Origin: Bryobacterales bacterium
GTDB taxonomy: Bacteria; Acidobacteriota; Terriglobia; Bryobacterales; Bryobacteraceae
Reading direction: 5' to 3'
DNA length: 8,769 bases
Assembly: GCA_003132905.1 (NCBI GenBank)
Contig: PKZC01000338.1
Location: 7,880-16,648, forward strand
In this document: in pieces, positions 1 to 6,634 of the stretch
Layout: every line of letters begins with the position of its first letter
How positions within the stretch are numbered: the first letter of the stretch is position 1
The notes under the pieces: generated by a model
The model's database searches: none
Told to the model about the DNA's origin: nothing
Seen by the model: only the letters and a program-made list of their open reading frames with translations
Program-made: the position numbers and the translations under genes

Positions 1-28
1 GAACTCGCGTCCACCTTCGCGGGCGCAT
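1..28 (-). CDS. Possible start of a further gene (partial, runs off left edge)
   Basis: On the - strand an ATG at 28-26 lies 9 bases after the TAA of the ABC transporter and opens a stop-free frame to the window edge, reading MRPRRWTRV. Only nine codons are visible, and there is no well-spaced Shine-Dalgarno sequence, only AGG directly before the ATG, so translation would have to be coupled to the upstream gene. In known qhp clusters the remaining maturation genes are qhpE (subtilisin-like protease that removes the gamma leader) and qhpG (flavin monooxygenase acting on the CTQ tryptophan), so one of these is a reasonable expectation here. The visible residues do not identify it. Confidence 0.3.
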
Positions 29-37
29 CCTGAACGG

Positions 38-1744
38 TTACGTCCGCGCGAGTTCCGTCCATACCTTTCCTTCTCTCAAATTCACCACTTGGTCCGCCAT
101 CTCCGATAACGCAGGCCGATGGGTGATGACGATGACCGTCCGCCCGCTCAGAGACTTACGCAAGTTCCGGGCCACGATTCTCTCCGTGGCGGGATCAAGC
201 GCCGATGTCGGTTCATCCAGGAGCAGTACACTGGGCTTTCGCAGTAAGGCGCGTGCCAATGCTACCCTCTGCCGTTCTCCCGCTGAAAGTGCCAGGCCGC
301 GCTCGCCCGTCTGGGTATCGTAGCCTTCCGGGAGCCGCCGGATCAGTTCATCCAGACCCGCTTCGCGTCCCGCAGCTTCTACCTCTCCGCGGCTGGTCTC
401 AAGGTGCAAGTAAGAAATGTTCTCGGCGATAGAGGCGTTGAAGAGGTGCGGGGACTGATCCACCAAGACTATTTCTCGCCGCAGATCCTCCAGGCGAAAC
501 GCGCGCAGATCGACCCCGTCTACGGTGATACGCCCGCTGTCGGGATCGAGAAAACGGACGAGCAAATCCGCGATGGTCGATTTTCCCGCGCCGCTTGGTC
601 CGAGAATCGCGCAGAACATGCCGGCTTGGATCTCAAAAGACACAGCATTCAGCACATCCTCTCGATCATGCCGCAACACTACATCTTGAAAGACGATCTT
701 GTCGCGGACCGGACCAAGCGGAAGTGCGTTCGGCTGTTCCACGACCTCGGCAGGCGTGTCCAAAATCTCGAAAATGCGAGCAAGCGAAACACGCGCTGCC
801 GCAAGACTCGCCGAGAGGTTCATCATGTTCTGAATGGGAGACAAAAGCCGAACGTGGTAAGCCATGAAAGCGACTAGCGTACCGATGGTCATTTTGCCAT
901 CAATGATCATCTTTCCGCCGTACAGAAATACCAAAGCGGTGGAGGCGGTCAGAATTGTACCGGGCAGAGCGCCGGTAAGGAAGGACGTCATCTGGAGGCG
1001 CAGCAGAGTATCAACAAAGGCGCTATTCCGCTGGCGAAAACGCCCTTCCTCATACTTGCCCGCATTGGAAGCCACCACGGTGCGCATGCCGATCAAAGTC
1101 TCTACAAACAGGCTTCCAACATCGGCGGCTCGCTCCCGGAGCAATCGAGTAAAGACAGTCAACTTGCGCTGGTAGCGGCTAAAAGTATAAAGGCAGAGAG
1201 GAACCAGCACGGTGCTCACGCAAAATAGCCGCCAGTTTAGCCAGAGCATCATTGCAATGCTGCCGGCGAAGAAAACAACATTGCTCAGCACGGCCAGGAG
1301 CGAATCGGCAGAAACACGCTGCACTTCGCCGATGTCGTTGTTTAAACGCGATACCAGGTCTCCGAGTCTCCATTTGGCATAGAAGCGAGGTGAAAGCGTC
1401 TGAAGGTGCCCGTAGAGGGCAACCCGCATATCGAAGAGCATGGCCGCCGAGACCCGCACGTATTGATAGCTGGAAAGAATGTTCAGGGCGAACCCGAATA
1501 CCGTGACGCCGAACATCCCGGCTGCCACCCAGCACAGCGCTCGCCAGTCGCGACGGAGCAGCGCGACATCGATCAAGAGTTTGGAGAGGTAGGGCTGCGC
1601 GAGGCCGAGTCCCGTAGCCACCAGACTTGTCGCGAGAATCAGCAGCAGCCGGCGCGCGTACGGGCGCAGAAATACCTTGAGCCGCCAATACTCGCTCCAA
1701 CTCGTCACCGGGTCGCGAGGGGAAACTACACCAATACTATTCAA
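38..1744 (-). CDS. qhpF: ABC exporter (fused membrane and ATPase domains), candidate QhpF
   Basis: This is a half-size ABC exporter that would act in the inner membrane as a homodimer. Numbered from a possible GTG at 1774, an ABC type-1 transmembrane domain with about six hydrophobic helices spans roughly residues 35-325, and the ATPase follows. The ATPase has Walker A GPSGAGKS (392-399), a Q-loop (Q440), signature LSAGE (496-500), Walker B VLLLDE (516-521), SALD, and H-loop His552. All catalytic elements are intact. I chose TTG at 1744 as start because AAGGA lies 7 bases before it; GTG at 1774 has no Shine-Dalgarno sequence and would add 10 residues. The gene is divergent from the amine dehydrogenase operon. 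In Paracoccus an efflux-type ABC transporter, QhpF, is required for gamma-subunit translocation, so this role is inferred from context; the sequence alone shows only an exporter. A general lipid, peptide or drug exporter is the alternative. Confidence 0.9.
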   Translation of the reverse strand: MNSIGVVSPRDPVTSWSEYWRLKVFLRPYARRLLLILATSLVATGLGLAQPYLSKLLIDVALLRRDWRALCWVAAGMFGVTVFGFALNILSSYQYVRVSAAMLFDMRVALYGHLQTLSPRFYAKWRLGDLVSRLNNDIGEVQRVSADSLLAVLSNVVFFAGSIAMMLWLNWRLFCVSTVLVPLCLYTFSRYQRKLTVFTRLLRERAADVGSLFVETLIGMRTVVASNAGKYEEGRFRQRNSAFVDTLLRLQMTSFLTGALPGTILTASTALVFLYGGKMIIDGKMTIGTLVAFMAYHVRLLSPIQNMMNLSASLAAARVSLARIFEILDTPAEVVEQPNALPLGPVRDKIVFQDVVLRHDREDVLNAVSFEIQAGMFCAILGPSGAGKSTIADLLVRFLDPDSGRITVDGVDLRAFRLEDLRREIVLVDQSPHLFNASIAENISYLHLETSRGEVEAAGREAGLDELIRRLPEGYDTQTGERGLALSAGERQRVALARALLRKPSVLLLDEPTSALDPATERIVARNLRKSLSGRTVIVITHRPALSEMADQVVNLREGKVWTELART

Positions 1745-1751
1745 CGGTCGG

Positions 1752-1756
1752 TCCTT
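1752..1756 (-). promoter_or_regulatory. Ribosome binding site deciding the ABC exporter start
   Basis: AAGGA on the - strand is followed by 7 bases and then TTG at 1744-1742. This favours the TTG over the upstream GTG at 1774, which has no purine-rich stretch at a usable distance. Confidence 0.55.
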
Positions 1757-1863
1757 GACGCAAGCACTATGCACTGCGCGCTATTCGGAATGGTCCATCA
1801 TAACGTCGATCTGGCTGCCCAGAGTTCCTGGTTGCTGCATTGCATCAGGAAACGCGGTGATAA

Positions 1864-1898
1864 ACCGGTTTTTAACCTATCCCATAATCCCGTACCTT
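1864..1898 (+). promoter_or_regulatory. Operator-like element upstream of qhpA, shared with the TonB-type gene
   Basis: ACCGGTT-TTT-AACC (1864-1877) contains the inverted repeat GGTT-N3-AACC as well as the palindrome ACCGGT, and is followed by CCGTAC at 1890-1895. The same arrangement occurs at 7994-8029. A hand alignment of 1861-1898 with 7991-8029 gives about 29 identities in 38 positions with one gap. The element starts 71 bp upstream of the qhpA -35 hexamer, against 73 bp in the other copy. It lies in the 200-bp space between divergent genes, so it could also affect the ABC exporter. Binding by a transcription factor is inferred. Confidence 0.5.
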
Positions 1899-1934
1899 CT
1901 CAATTGCAAAGGCTTTAGCGGAATTCACTGCGTG

Positions 1935-1963
1935 TTGACAAAGTTCTCGGACGACCACATACT
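1935..1963 (+). promoter_or_regulatory. Sigma70-type promoter of the qhpADCB operon
   Basis: A perfect -35 TTGACA (1935-1940), a 17-base spacer and -10 CATACT (1958-1963, 4 of 6 consensus) precede qhpA. Transcription would begin around 1970-1972, only about 4-6 bases before the ATG at 1976. This fits the absence of a convincing Shine-Dalgarno sequence there, so the mRNA would be nearly leaderless. Both hexamers and the spacer length recur at 8067-8095. Confidence 0.55.
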
Positions 1964-1975
1964 CCAACTCTAGGC

Positions 1976-3766
1976 ATGACTCAGCGCAACTTTTGTGTCT
2001 CCGCCGCGATCGGGCGTCCTTATTTGTTCCCAGGTATTTCAGTTGGACTCGCGGTTTTTGTCCTATCGTTCGTCCAGGTGGCTTCTGTCCGCGCACAGGG
2101 ACCGAGCGAATCCAAAGTCGTTGCCGCGGAGGCGAAGCCCGTCCAAGGCATTCCCGTTACCGATCCTCTAGTGATCGCGAAGTGCAGTGGCTGCCATAAG
2201 AAGGACGACAAGGGGAACCTCACACGCATCTCGTGGGAACGTACGACCCCGGAGGGCTGGGAGGAAGTGATTAAGCGAATGGTCCGCCTAAACGGCCTGA
2301 AGCTGAATCCTGAAGAAGCACGCGCGGTGATCAAGTCGCTGAGCGCGAGTCATGGCCTCGCCCCTGAAGAAGCCAGGGCTATCGCATACATGTCCGAACA
2401 TCGAATCATCGAGGAGCCCATCCCAAACGACAACCTCAAAACCACATGCGCCGCCTGCCATCCTTTTGGACGGGTGGCGTCCTTCCGGCGCGCGCCTGAA
2501 GAATGGAAGCTGCTCGTCAACTTGCACGTGGCGCTGTATCCGATTGTGGAGCTCACTGCATTTGGGCGATCTCGTGGGCGTGGAGCCCCGTCTGGGGAAG
2601 CCGCAGCAGGTCCTCCACCACCTGAGCCGGTGGATCAAGCCATAGAGTTTCTTTCCAAGAACTATCCGCTCGAAACACCCGAGTGGGCGTCATGGCGGAC
2701 GCGAACGCGAGCTCCGAAGCTGGCCGGCAAATGGCTCGTATCGGCGCACGTCGCCGGGCGGGGCGACTTCTCGGGGGAGATGACCGTCGACGCAGGCTCA
2801 ACTCCCGACGAATTCACGACGCAAATTAAAGTACTTCCGGTCGCCGGGGGACCAGCCATCGAGCGTTCCGGCAAAGTCCTGGTCTTCAACGGATACGCGT
2901 GGCGTGGACGATCCACTGGAAGCCCTTCGGGCTCTGCTCCCGGTGACATTCCGGCCGAAATGCGCGAATCGATGATGATCGCGCCGGATCAGTCCCGGGC
3001 TGAAGGCCGCTGGTTCTGGGGCTCGTACGACGAATTCGGCGCAGATGTGAAATTGCAAAGAGTATCTGGAGCCGCGACGATCTTGCTCATCGACCGCTCA
3101 TCCTTGAAGGCAGGATCGAAGGCTCAGCGCGTGCGCATAGTCGGCGACGGCTTGCCTGCTCAAGTCACTCCTGCCGATCTCGATTTCGGCGCGGGCGTCG
3201 CCGTCCGCCGCATTGTGTCCCACACACCCCAAGAGATCGTAGCGGAAGTGGATGTGGCGGAGAATGCAATCTCCGGAAAGCGCGATATTGTCGTCGGTAG
3301 CGCGGTGCTTCCGAATGCGATCGCGGTCTACGATAAGATCGACTACATTCGAGTCTTGCCGGCAACGCCTATCGCGCGGCTCGGCGGAGCTGCTCAGCGC
3401 CCCAAAGGTTATCAGCAGTTCGAAGTGATGGCCTATAATCGCGGGGCCGACAACAAGCCAAACACGGCTGACGATGTTGCGCTCGGGCCAATCGATGTTT
3501 CTTGGTCGATGGAGGAATTCCCCGAGGTCTTTGGCGACGACGACCAAAAGTATGTAGGCACCCTCAGCGAGACGGGACTTTTCACGCCGGCGCTGGATGG
3601 CCCGAATCCCCGGCGCAACCAAATGCGCGACAACTACGGCACGGTTTGGGTGGTGGCCACCGCGAAGAGCGAGCATGACCGGAACGGCAAGCCACTCTCT
3701 GCGAAGGGATACCTTGTAGTCAGTCCACCGCTCTACATTATCTGGGACAAGGAGATCACGCCGTGA
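1976..3766 (+). CDS. qhpA: Quinohemoprotein amine dehydrogenase alpha subunit (di-heme cytochrome c)
   Basis: This is the large subunit of periplasmic QHNDH; it carries two c-type hemes that take electrons from the CTQ cofactor in the gamma subunit. It starts with a Sec signal peptide (hydrophobic about 20-36, likely cleavage after VRA at residue 40). The two heme-binding motifs are CSGCH (70-74) and CAACH (158-162) in the N-terminal dehydrogenase heme-binding domain. Three all-beta domains follow, as in the family: from about 245 to 365, 370 to 455, and 455 to the end, the last containing the FEVMAYNRGADNKPNTADD stretch. At 596 residues it is longer than the roughly 500-residue mature proteins I recall, partly through a Gly/Ala/Pro-rich insertion at 197-218 and a Gly/Ser/Pro loop near 315-327. 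The ATG lacks a clear Shine-Dalgarno sequence. Its TGA overlaps the qhpD GTG. Confidence 0.93.
   Translation: MTQRNFCVSAAIGRPYLFPGISVGLAVFVLSFVQVASVRAQGPSESKVVAAEAKPVQGIPVTDPLVIAKCSGCHKKDDKGNLTRISWERTTPEGWEEVIKRMVRLNGLKLNPEEARAVIKSLSASHGLAPEEARAIAYMSEHRIIEEPIPNDNLKTTCAACHPFGRVASFRRAPEEWKLLVNLHVALYPIVELTAFGRSRGRGAPSGEAAAGPPPPEPVDQAIEFLSKNYPLETPEWASWRTRTRAPKLAGKWLVSAHVAGRGDFSGEMTVDAGSTPDEFTTQIKVLPVAGGPAIERSGKVLVFNGYAWRGRSTGSPSGSAPGDIPAEMRESMMIAPDQSRAEGRWFWGSYDEFGADVKLQRVSGAATILLIDRSSLKAGSKAQRVRIVGDGLPAQVTPADLDFGAGVAVRRIVSHTPQEIVAEVDVAENAISGKRDIVVGSAVLPNAIAVYDKIDYIRVLPATPIARLGGAAQRPKGYQQFEVMAYNRGADNKPNTADDVALGPIDVSWSMEEFPEVFGDDDQKYVGTLSETGLFTPALDGPNPRRNQMRDNYGTVWVVATAKSEHDRNGKPLSAKGYLVVSPPLYIIWDKEITP
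3749..3754 (+). promoter_or_regulatory. Ribosome binding site for qhpD
   Basis: AAGGAG inside the end of qhpA ends 8 bases before the GTG at 3763. It supports the GTG start and independent ribosome loading despite the 4-base overlap. Confidence 0.6.
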
Positions 3767-5208
3767 CGGTGACTGAAAAATACGCGTATCGTCTGGGTGA
3801 GTTTCACGCCTTCAGTGCGGGTAGCCGCCGTTTTCTCTATCTTGTCCCGAGTGGCGGAATCTTCGAACTGGACGCCGCCGCTGCTGTTCTCATCGACCGG
3901 ATCGGTCAAAACGAGCTTTCGTACGGCGAACTCCTCCCGGATCTGAGCGCCCTGGGGCTCACACCAGAGGACGCCGAGGAATTGGTGGATGACCTGCTTC
4001 AGTCTCACGTGCTGGTTACGGGAGAGCCGACTTACGAGCCCACGCAGATTCCTCGCGCCGATTTCCCGCTCCAGACATTGGTTTTGAATCTCACCAATCA
4101 GTGCAATCTTTCTTGCCAGTATTGTTACGAATATGGCGAAGACAAGGTCGCCACACCCGACGGCAAGCCGAAGTTCATGGACCTGGAAACCGCCAGGTCC
4201 TCTGTAGACTTCTTGTTGAAGCAGTCCGCCGGTCGGCGCGCCTTGCATATTACTTTCTTCGGCGGCGAGACACTCATGAATTTCCCGCTGTTGAAGCAGG
4301 TGGTCGGCTATGCCAACGAACAGGCGAAGGCACAGTCGCTATCGATTGATTTCAGCCTGACCACCAACGCGACCCTTTTGACGCCCGCGATTATCGCGTT
4401 CCTTTCGGAGAACCGCATCGGGGTCACGGTCAGCATGGACGGTCCTAAGGAGATGCACGATAAGCTACGTGTCTTCGCCGGCGGCCGCGGCAGCTATGAC
4501 ATCATCGAGCCGAGGGTGCGAGCGCTCATCGAGACCCATCGCACGCGTCCCATCACGGCTCGCGTCACGCTCACCTCGGGCGTCACCGACGTAGTCCGTA
4601 TCTTCCGCCATCTGAAAAACGATCTTGGATTCCATGAGGTGGGTTTTGCTCCGGTGACCACGTCGCCAGACCGCTTGTACGCCATCAATGACCGTGGCAT
4701 GGACGGCGTCCTCGGACAGTTCAAGATCCTCGCGAATGAATACCTTGAATTCGCACTGCGCGGTGAGATGCACGGCTTCTCGAATGTCAGCGACACGCTG
4801 GGCGAGCTGCATCAAGGCATCAGTAAATCGCACCCCTGCGGCGCGGGCCTTGGCCTGGTTGGAGTTGGCCCTTCGGGCGATATCGCTCCTTGCCACCGAT
4901 TTGTCGACTCGGATCAACACGCACTTGGCCATGTATCTTCGGGCATCGACCGCGACAAGCAGGCCGCCTTTCTCAGCCGCGGCCACATCAACGCAAAGTA
5001 CGATTGCCACACCTGTTGGGCGCGACCGGTATGCGCCGGTGGTTGTCACCATGAGGCCTTTGTGCGCTACGGCGACACCGGGCACCCCAATCTGCATTAC
5101 TGCGACTGGATTCGTGACTGGACTGATACCTGTCTGAGCATCTATGGCGCTATCGCCGCGCGGCGGCCCGAGTTCCTCGACTATTTTGCCGAAAGGAAAG
5201 GTCAATGA
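3763..5208 (+). CDS. qhpD: Radical SAM/SPASM maturase forming gamma-subunit thioether cross-links
   Basis: This cytoplasmic iron-sulfur enzyme uses S-adenosylmethionine to join three Cys sulfurs of the gamma subunit to side-chain methylene carbons of Asp/Glu residues, the reaction known for QhpD. About 95 N-terminal residues resemble a PqqD-like peptide-recognition region. The radical SAM core follows, with the cluster motif CNLSCQYC (Cys114, Cys118, Cys121) and the GGE-type motif FFGGET (165-170). A SPASM domain closes the protein with the expected seven-cysteine pattern: Cys359, Cys377, Cys415, Cys418, Cys424, Cys428 and Cys447. Length (481) fits the family. GTG is chosen as start because it overlaps the qhpA stop (GTGA) and has AAGGAG 8 bases upstream. 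The position between alpha and gamma genes matches the order A-D-C-B of studied qhp operons and separates this from other SPASM peptide maturases. Confidence 0.93.
   Translation: MTVTEKYAYRLGEFHAFSAGSRRFLYLVPSGGIFELDAAAAVLIDRIGQNELSYGELLPDLSALGLTPEDAEELVDDLLQSHVLVTGEPTYEPTQIPRADFPLQTLVLNLTNQCNLSCQYCYEYGEDKVATPDGKPKFMDLETARSSVDFLLKQSAGRRALHITFFGGETLMNFPLLKQVVGYANEQAKAQSLSIDFSLTTNATLLTPAIIAFLSENRIGVTVSMDGPKEMHDKLRVFAGGRGSYDIIEPRVRALIETHRTRPITARVTLTSGVTDVVRIFRHLKNDLGFHEVGFAPVTTSPDRLYAINDRGMDGVLGQFKILANEYLEFALRGEMHGFSNVSDTLGELHQGISKSHPCGAGLGLVGVGPSGDIAPCHRFVDSDQHALGHVSSGIDRDKQAAFLSRGHINAKYDCHTCWARPVCAGGCHHEAFVRYGDTGHPNLHYCDWIRDWTDTCLSIYGAIAARRPEFLDYFAERKGQ
5193..5197 (+). promoter_or_regulatory. 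Ribosome binding site for qhpC
   Basis: AAGGA within a purine-rich run (5192-5201) ends 7 bases before the ATG at 5205. It is the best-placed Shine-Dalgarno sequence in the operon, in front of the small gamma-subunit gene. Confidence 0.6.
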
Positions 5209-5543
5209 AACATCTGCGAGCCGTCAATCAAAAGGCCCGCCGCATCGACGATTTCGTCGCGTCGAAGCGCGAGGATGTGGTGGGGCTGCAAGGACCGCCA
5301 GCGCCTCCCAAAATGCGAGTGCCCATGGGTTGCACGTTGATCTTCACGCCCGGTTGGGAAGTGGATTCAGCCGGCGGCGCGGCCGGTCTCTGCCAACCCC
5401 TGGAGCGCGACATCTACGACTGCTACGTAGATTGCTACTGGCCTGCCCAGGTTCCAGATCACCTCAATAACTCTCCGGATTGGACCAACAAGTGCGCCAG
5501 CGCGACCAAGGATTGGCGGAGTCTGGATCTCATATTTCCCTAA
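5205..5543 (+). CDS. qhpC: Quinohemoprotein amine dehydrogenase gamma subunit (CTQ carrier)
   Basis: This is the catalytic small subunit precursor, 112 residues. Aligned from memory with the P. putida protein (offset 36), all modification sites are present. Thioether pairs are Cys43-Glu52, Cys63-Asp69 and Cys77-Asp85. The CTQ pair is Cys73 with Trp79, and Asp69 corresponds to the residue proposed as catalytic base. Block PGWEVD, block LCQP and block YWPAQVPD are family hallmarks. Residues 1-36 form a polar, charged leader with no hydrophobic core, so it is not a Sec signal. It would be removed by a QhpE-type protease near residue 36, and export would need the QhpF transporter. Differences from the recalled protein are Tyr78 for Trp, Thr48 for Asp, and an additional Cys97. 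The start overlaps the qhpD stop (ATGA). Confidence 0.95.
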   Translation: MKHLRAVNQKARRIDDFVASKREDVVGLQGPPAPPKMRVPMGCTLIFTPGWEVDSAGGAAGLCQPLERDIYDCYVDCYWPAQVPDHLNNSPDWTNKCASATKDWRSLDLIFP

Positions 5544-6634
5544 TGCCCATGAAAAAGTCCTCGCTTCCGATTCTCCTTGGGCTCTGCGCTTTGGCCCACG
5601 CAGGTACGATTTTTCTTCCGGCATATCCCGACCACATTCTCGTCATTGACGAAGCCAGCCAACAGATCGTCGATAAGATACCGAGCGAGATCGGGATTCC
5701 TACCGCTATCAGCCAGTCTTACGATCGCAAGAAAATCTACGTCACCTCCAACGACAAGGACGGCGTTGAAGTCATCGACATTGCAACCCACAAGGTCCTC
5801 GATCATTTCGAGCTGAACCATGGAAATCAGCAATTTCGCATCTACGGAGTTGCTCCCGATCCGCAGGACAAGCTGTTGTACACGGTGGTAAGAGAAGTAG
5901 TCAAGCAAGCGGATCGCTATGAAATCGGCAAATTCAAGTACGCCGTCATAGACCTCGCCCAGCAGAAGATCGTTCGCACGGCGGATATGTCCGCCGAGGA
6001 CCAGGAGGGAAACAATCCCTACCCGGGGAGCAACCCATTCCACATTTCTCCCGACGGCAAGTACATGTACCAGTTCCGCGATAAGATCACAATTCTCGAT
6101 ACCAACAACTTCCACATCTCAGACACGATCGATTTGGCGAAGCCGGATTTTCCCGACATGGCCAACATGGGCATCGGAGCACCGTTCGAAACACTGGATG
6201 AGCAGGGCGCTTTCGTCTCGCTATTCAACGCCGAGGATAGCGTCGTACACCGTCGTTTCTTTGGTATCGCCCGTTTTGACCTGAATTCGCGAGAGTTCAA
6301 ATTTACAGAGATCGGCCCTGCTCCAGCCGGCATGATGGGGATACAAGTATCGCCTGATCGCAAGACTGGTTATAGCGTGATCAGCAGCGGAGAGCACGGT
6401 AATCGCCGCTGCGAGTTCTGGTCCTTCGATCTGGCAACGAATCAGCGCACCATGACAGCGGAGTTCTCGTGCCGTCCGCGCTTTAGCTTCGGCATATCGA
6501 GTGACGGCAAAAAGCTGTACCTGTATGGAGCGGGATTTGAGATCGAGGTCTGGAACGCTGCGACGCTGAAGCTGGAACACACCATTGATCTGCACAACGA
6601 TGTCACGATGGGCGGGATAATCGTCGTTCCCTAG
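5543..6634 (+). CDS. qhpB: Quinohemoprotein amine dehydrogenase beta subunit (beta-propeller)
   Basis: This periplasmic subunit, 363 residues, helps enclose the gamma subunit in the alpha-beta-gamma heterotrimer. A short Sec signal peptide is visible: Lys4-Lys5, a hydrophobic stretch to residue 18, and likely cleavage after AHA at residue 20. Repeated blade-like strands of the YVTN/methylamine-dehydrogenase heavy-chain type follow, for example HILVIDEAS, KIYVTSNDKDGVEVID, YAVIDLAQQKIV, KITILDTNNFHISDTIDL and KLYLYGAGFEIEVWN, as expected for a seven-bladed propeller. The frame is open from 5480, but ATG at 5543 is chosen because it overlaps the qhpC stop as TAATG and puts the signal peptide at the N-terminus; ATG at 5549 is the alternative. 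No Shine-Dalgarno sequence is evident, so translation is probably coupled to qhpC. The stop shares CTAG with the convergent regulator's stop. Confidence 0.9.
   Translation: MPMKKSSLPILLGLCALAHAGTIFLPAYPDHILVIDEASQQIVDKIPSEIGIPTAISQSYDRKKIYVTSNDKDGVEVIDIATHKVLDHFELNHGNQQFRIYGVAPDPQDKLLYTVVREVVKQADRYEIGKFKYAVIDLAQQKIVRTADMSAEDQEGNNPYPGSNPFHISPDGKYMYQFRDKITILDTNNFHISDTIDLAKPDFPDMANMGIGAPFETLDEQGAFVSLFNAEDSVVHRRFFGIARFDLNSREFKFTEIGPAPAGMMGIQVSPDRKTGYSVISSGEHGNRRCEFWSFDLATNQRTMTAEFSCRPRFSFGISSDGKKLYLYGAGFEIEVWNAATLKLEHTIDLHNDVTMGGIIVVP

Noticed and set aside
1797..1802. TATGAT on the - strand as -10 box of the ABC exporter
   Set aside because: No acceptable -35 hexamer lies 16-18 bases upstream and it is not an extended -10, so it is too weak to list as a promoter.
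404..1918. Several + strand open frames of 84-170 codons opposite the ABC exporter
   Set aside because: They are antisense shadows of an exporter whose motifs are all intact; their translations are low in recognisable structure.
5025..5030. Another ACCGGT inside qhpD as a possible operator copy
   Set aside because: It lacks the T-N3-AACC half and the CCGTAC companion and lies in coding sequence; a 6-base palindrome is expected a couple of times by chance in a window this size. The same caution applies to the bare ACCGGT at 7929-7934.
4465..5205. Long open frame on the - strand opposite qhpD (246 codons), with similar ones opposite qhpA (3098-3676) and qhpB (5540-6115)
   Set aside because: They lie wholly antisense to well-identified genes, show no domain or signal peptide I recognise, and are explained by the codon bias of the GC-rich genes on the other strand.
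5543..5602. Lipoprotein signal on the beta subunit (Cys15 in the leader)
   Set aside because: The residues before the cysteine (LGLC) do not fit a lipobox, and an AHA cleavage site five residues later fits ordinary signal peptidase I.
1976..6634. Methylamine dehydrogenase (mau) cluster
   Set aside because: The alpha subunit has two CxxCH heme motifs, and the gamma subunit has the CTQ/thioether pattern with a SPASM maturase. Methylamine dehydrogenase uses tryptophan tryptophylquinone and has a different subunit set.
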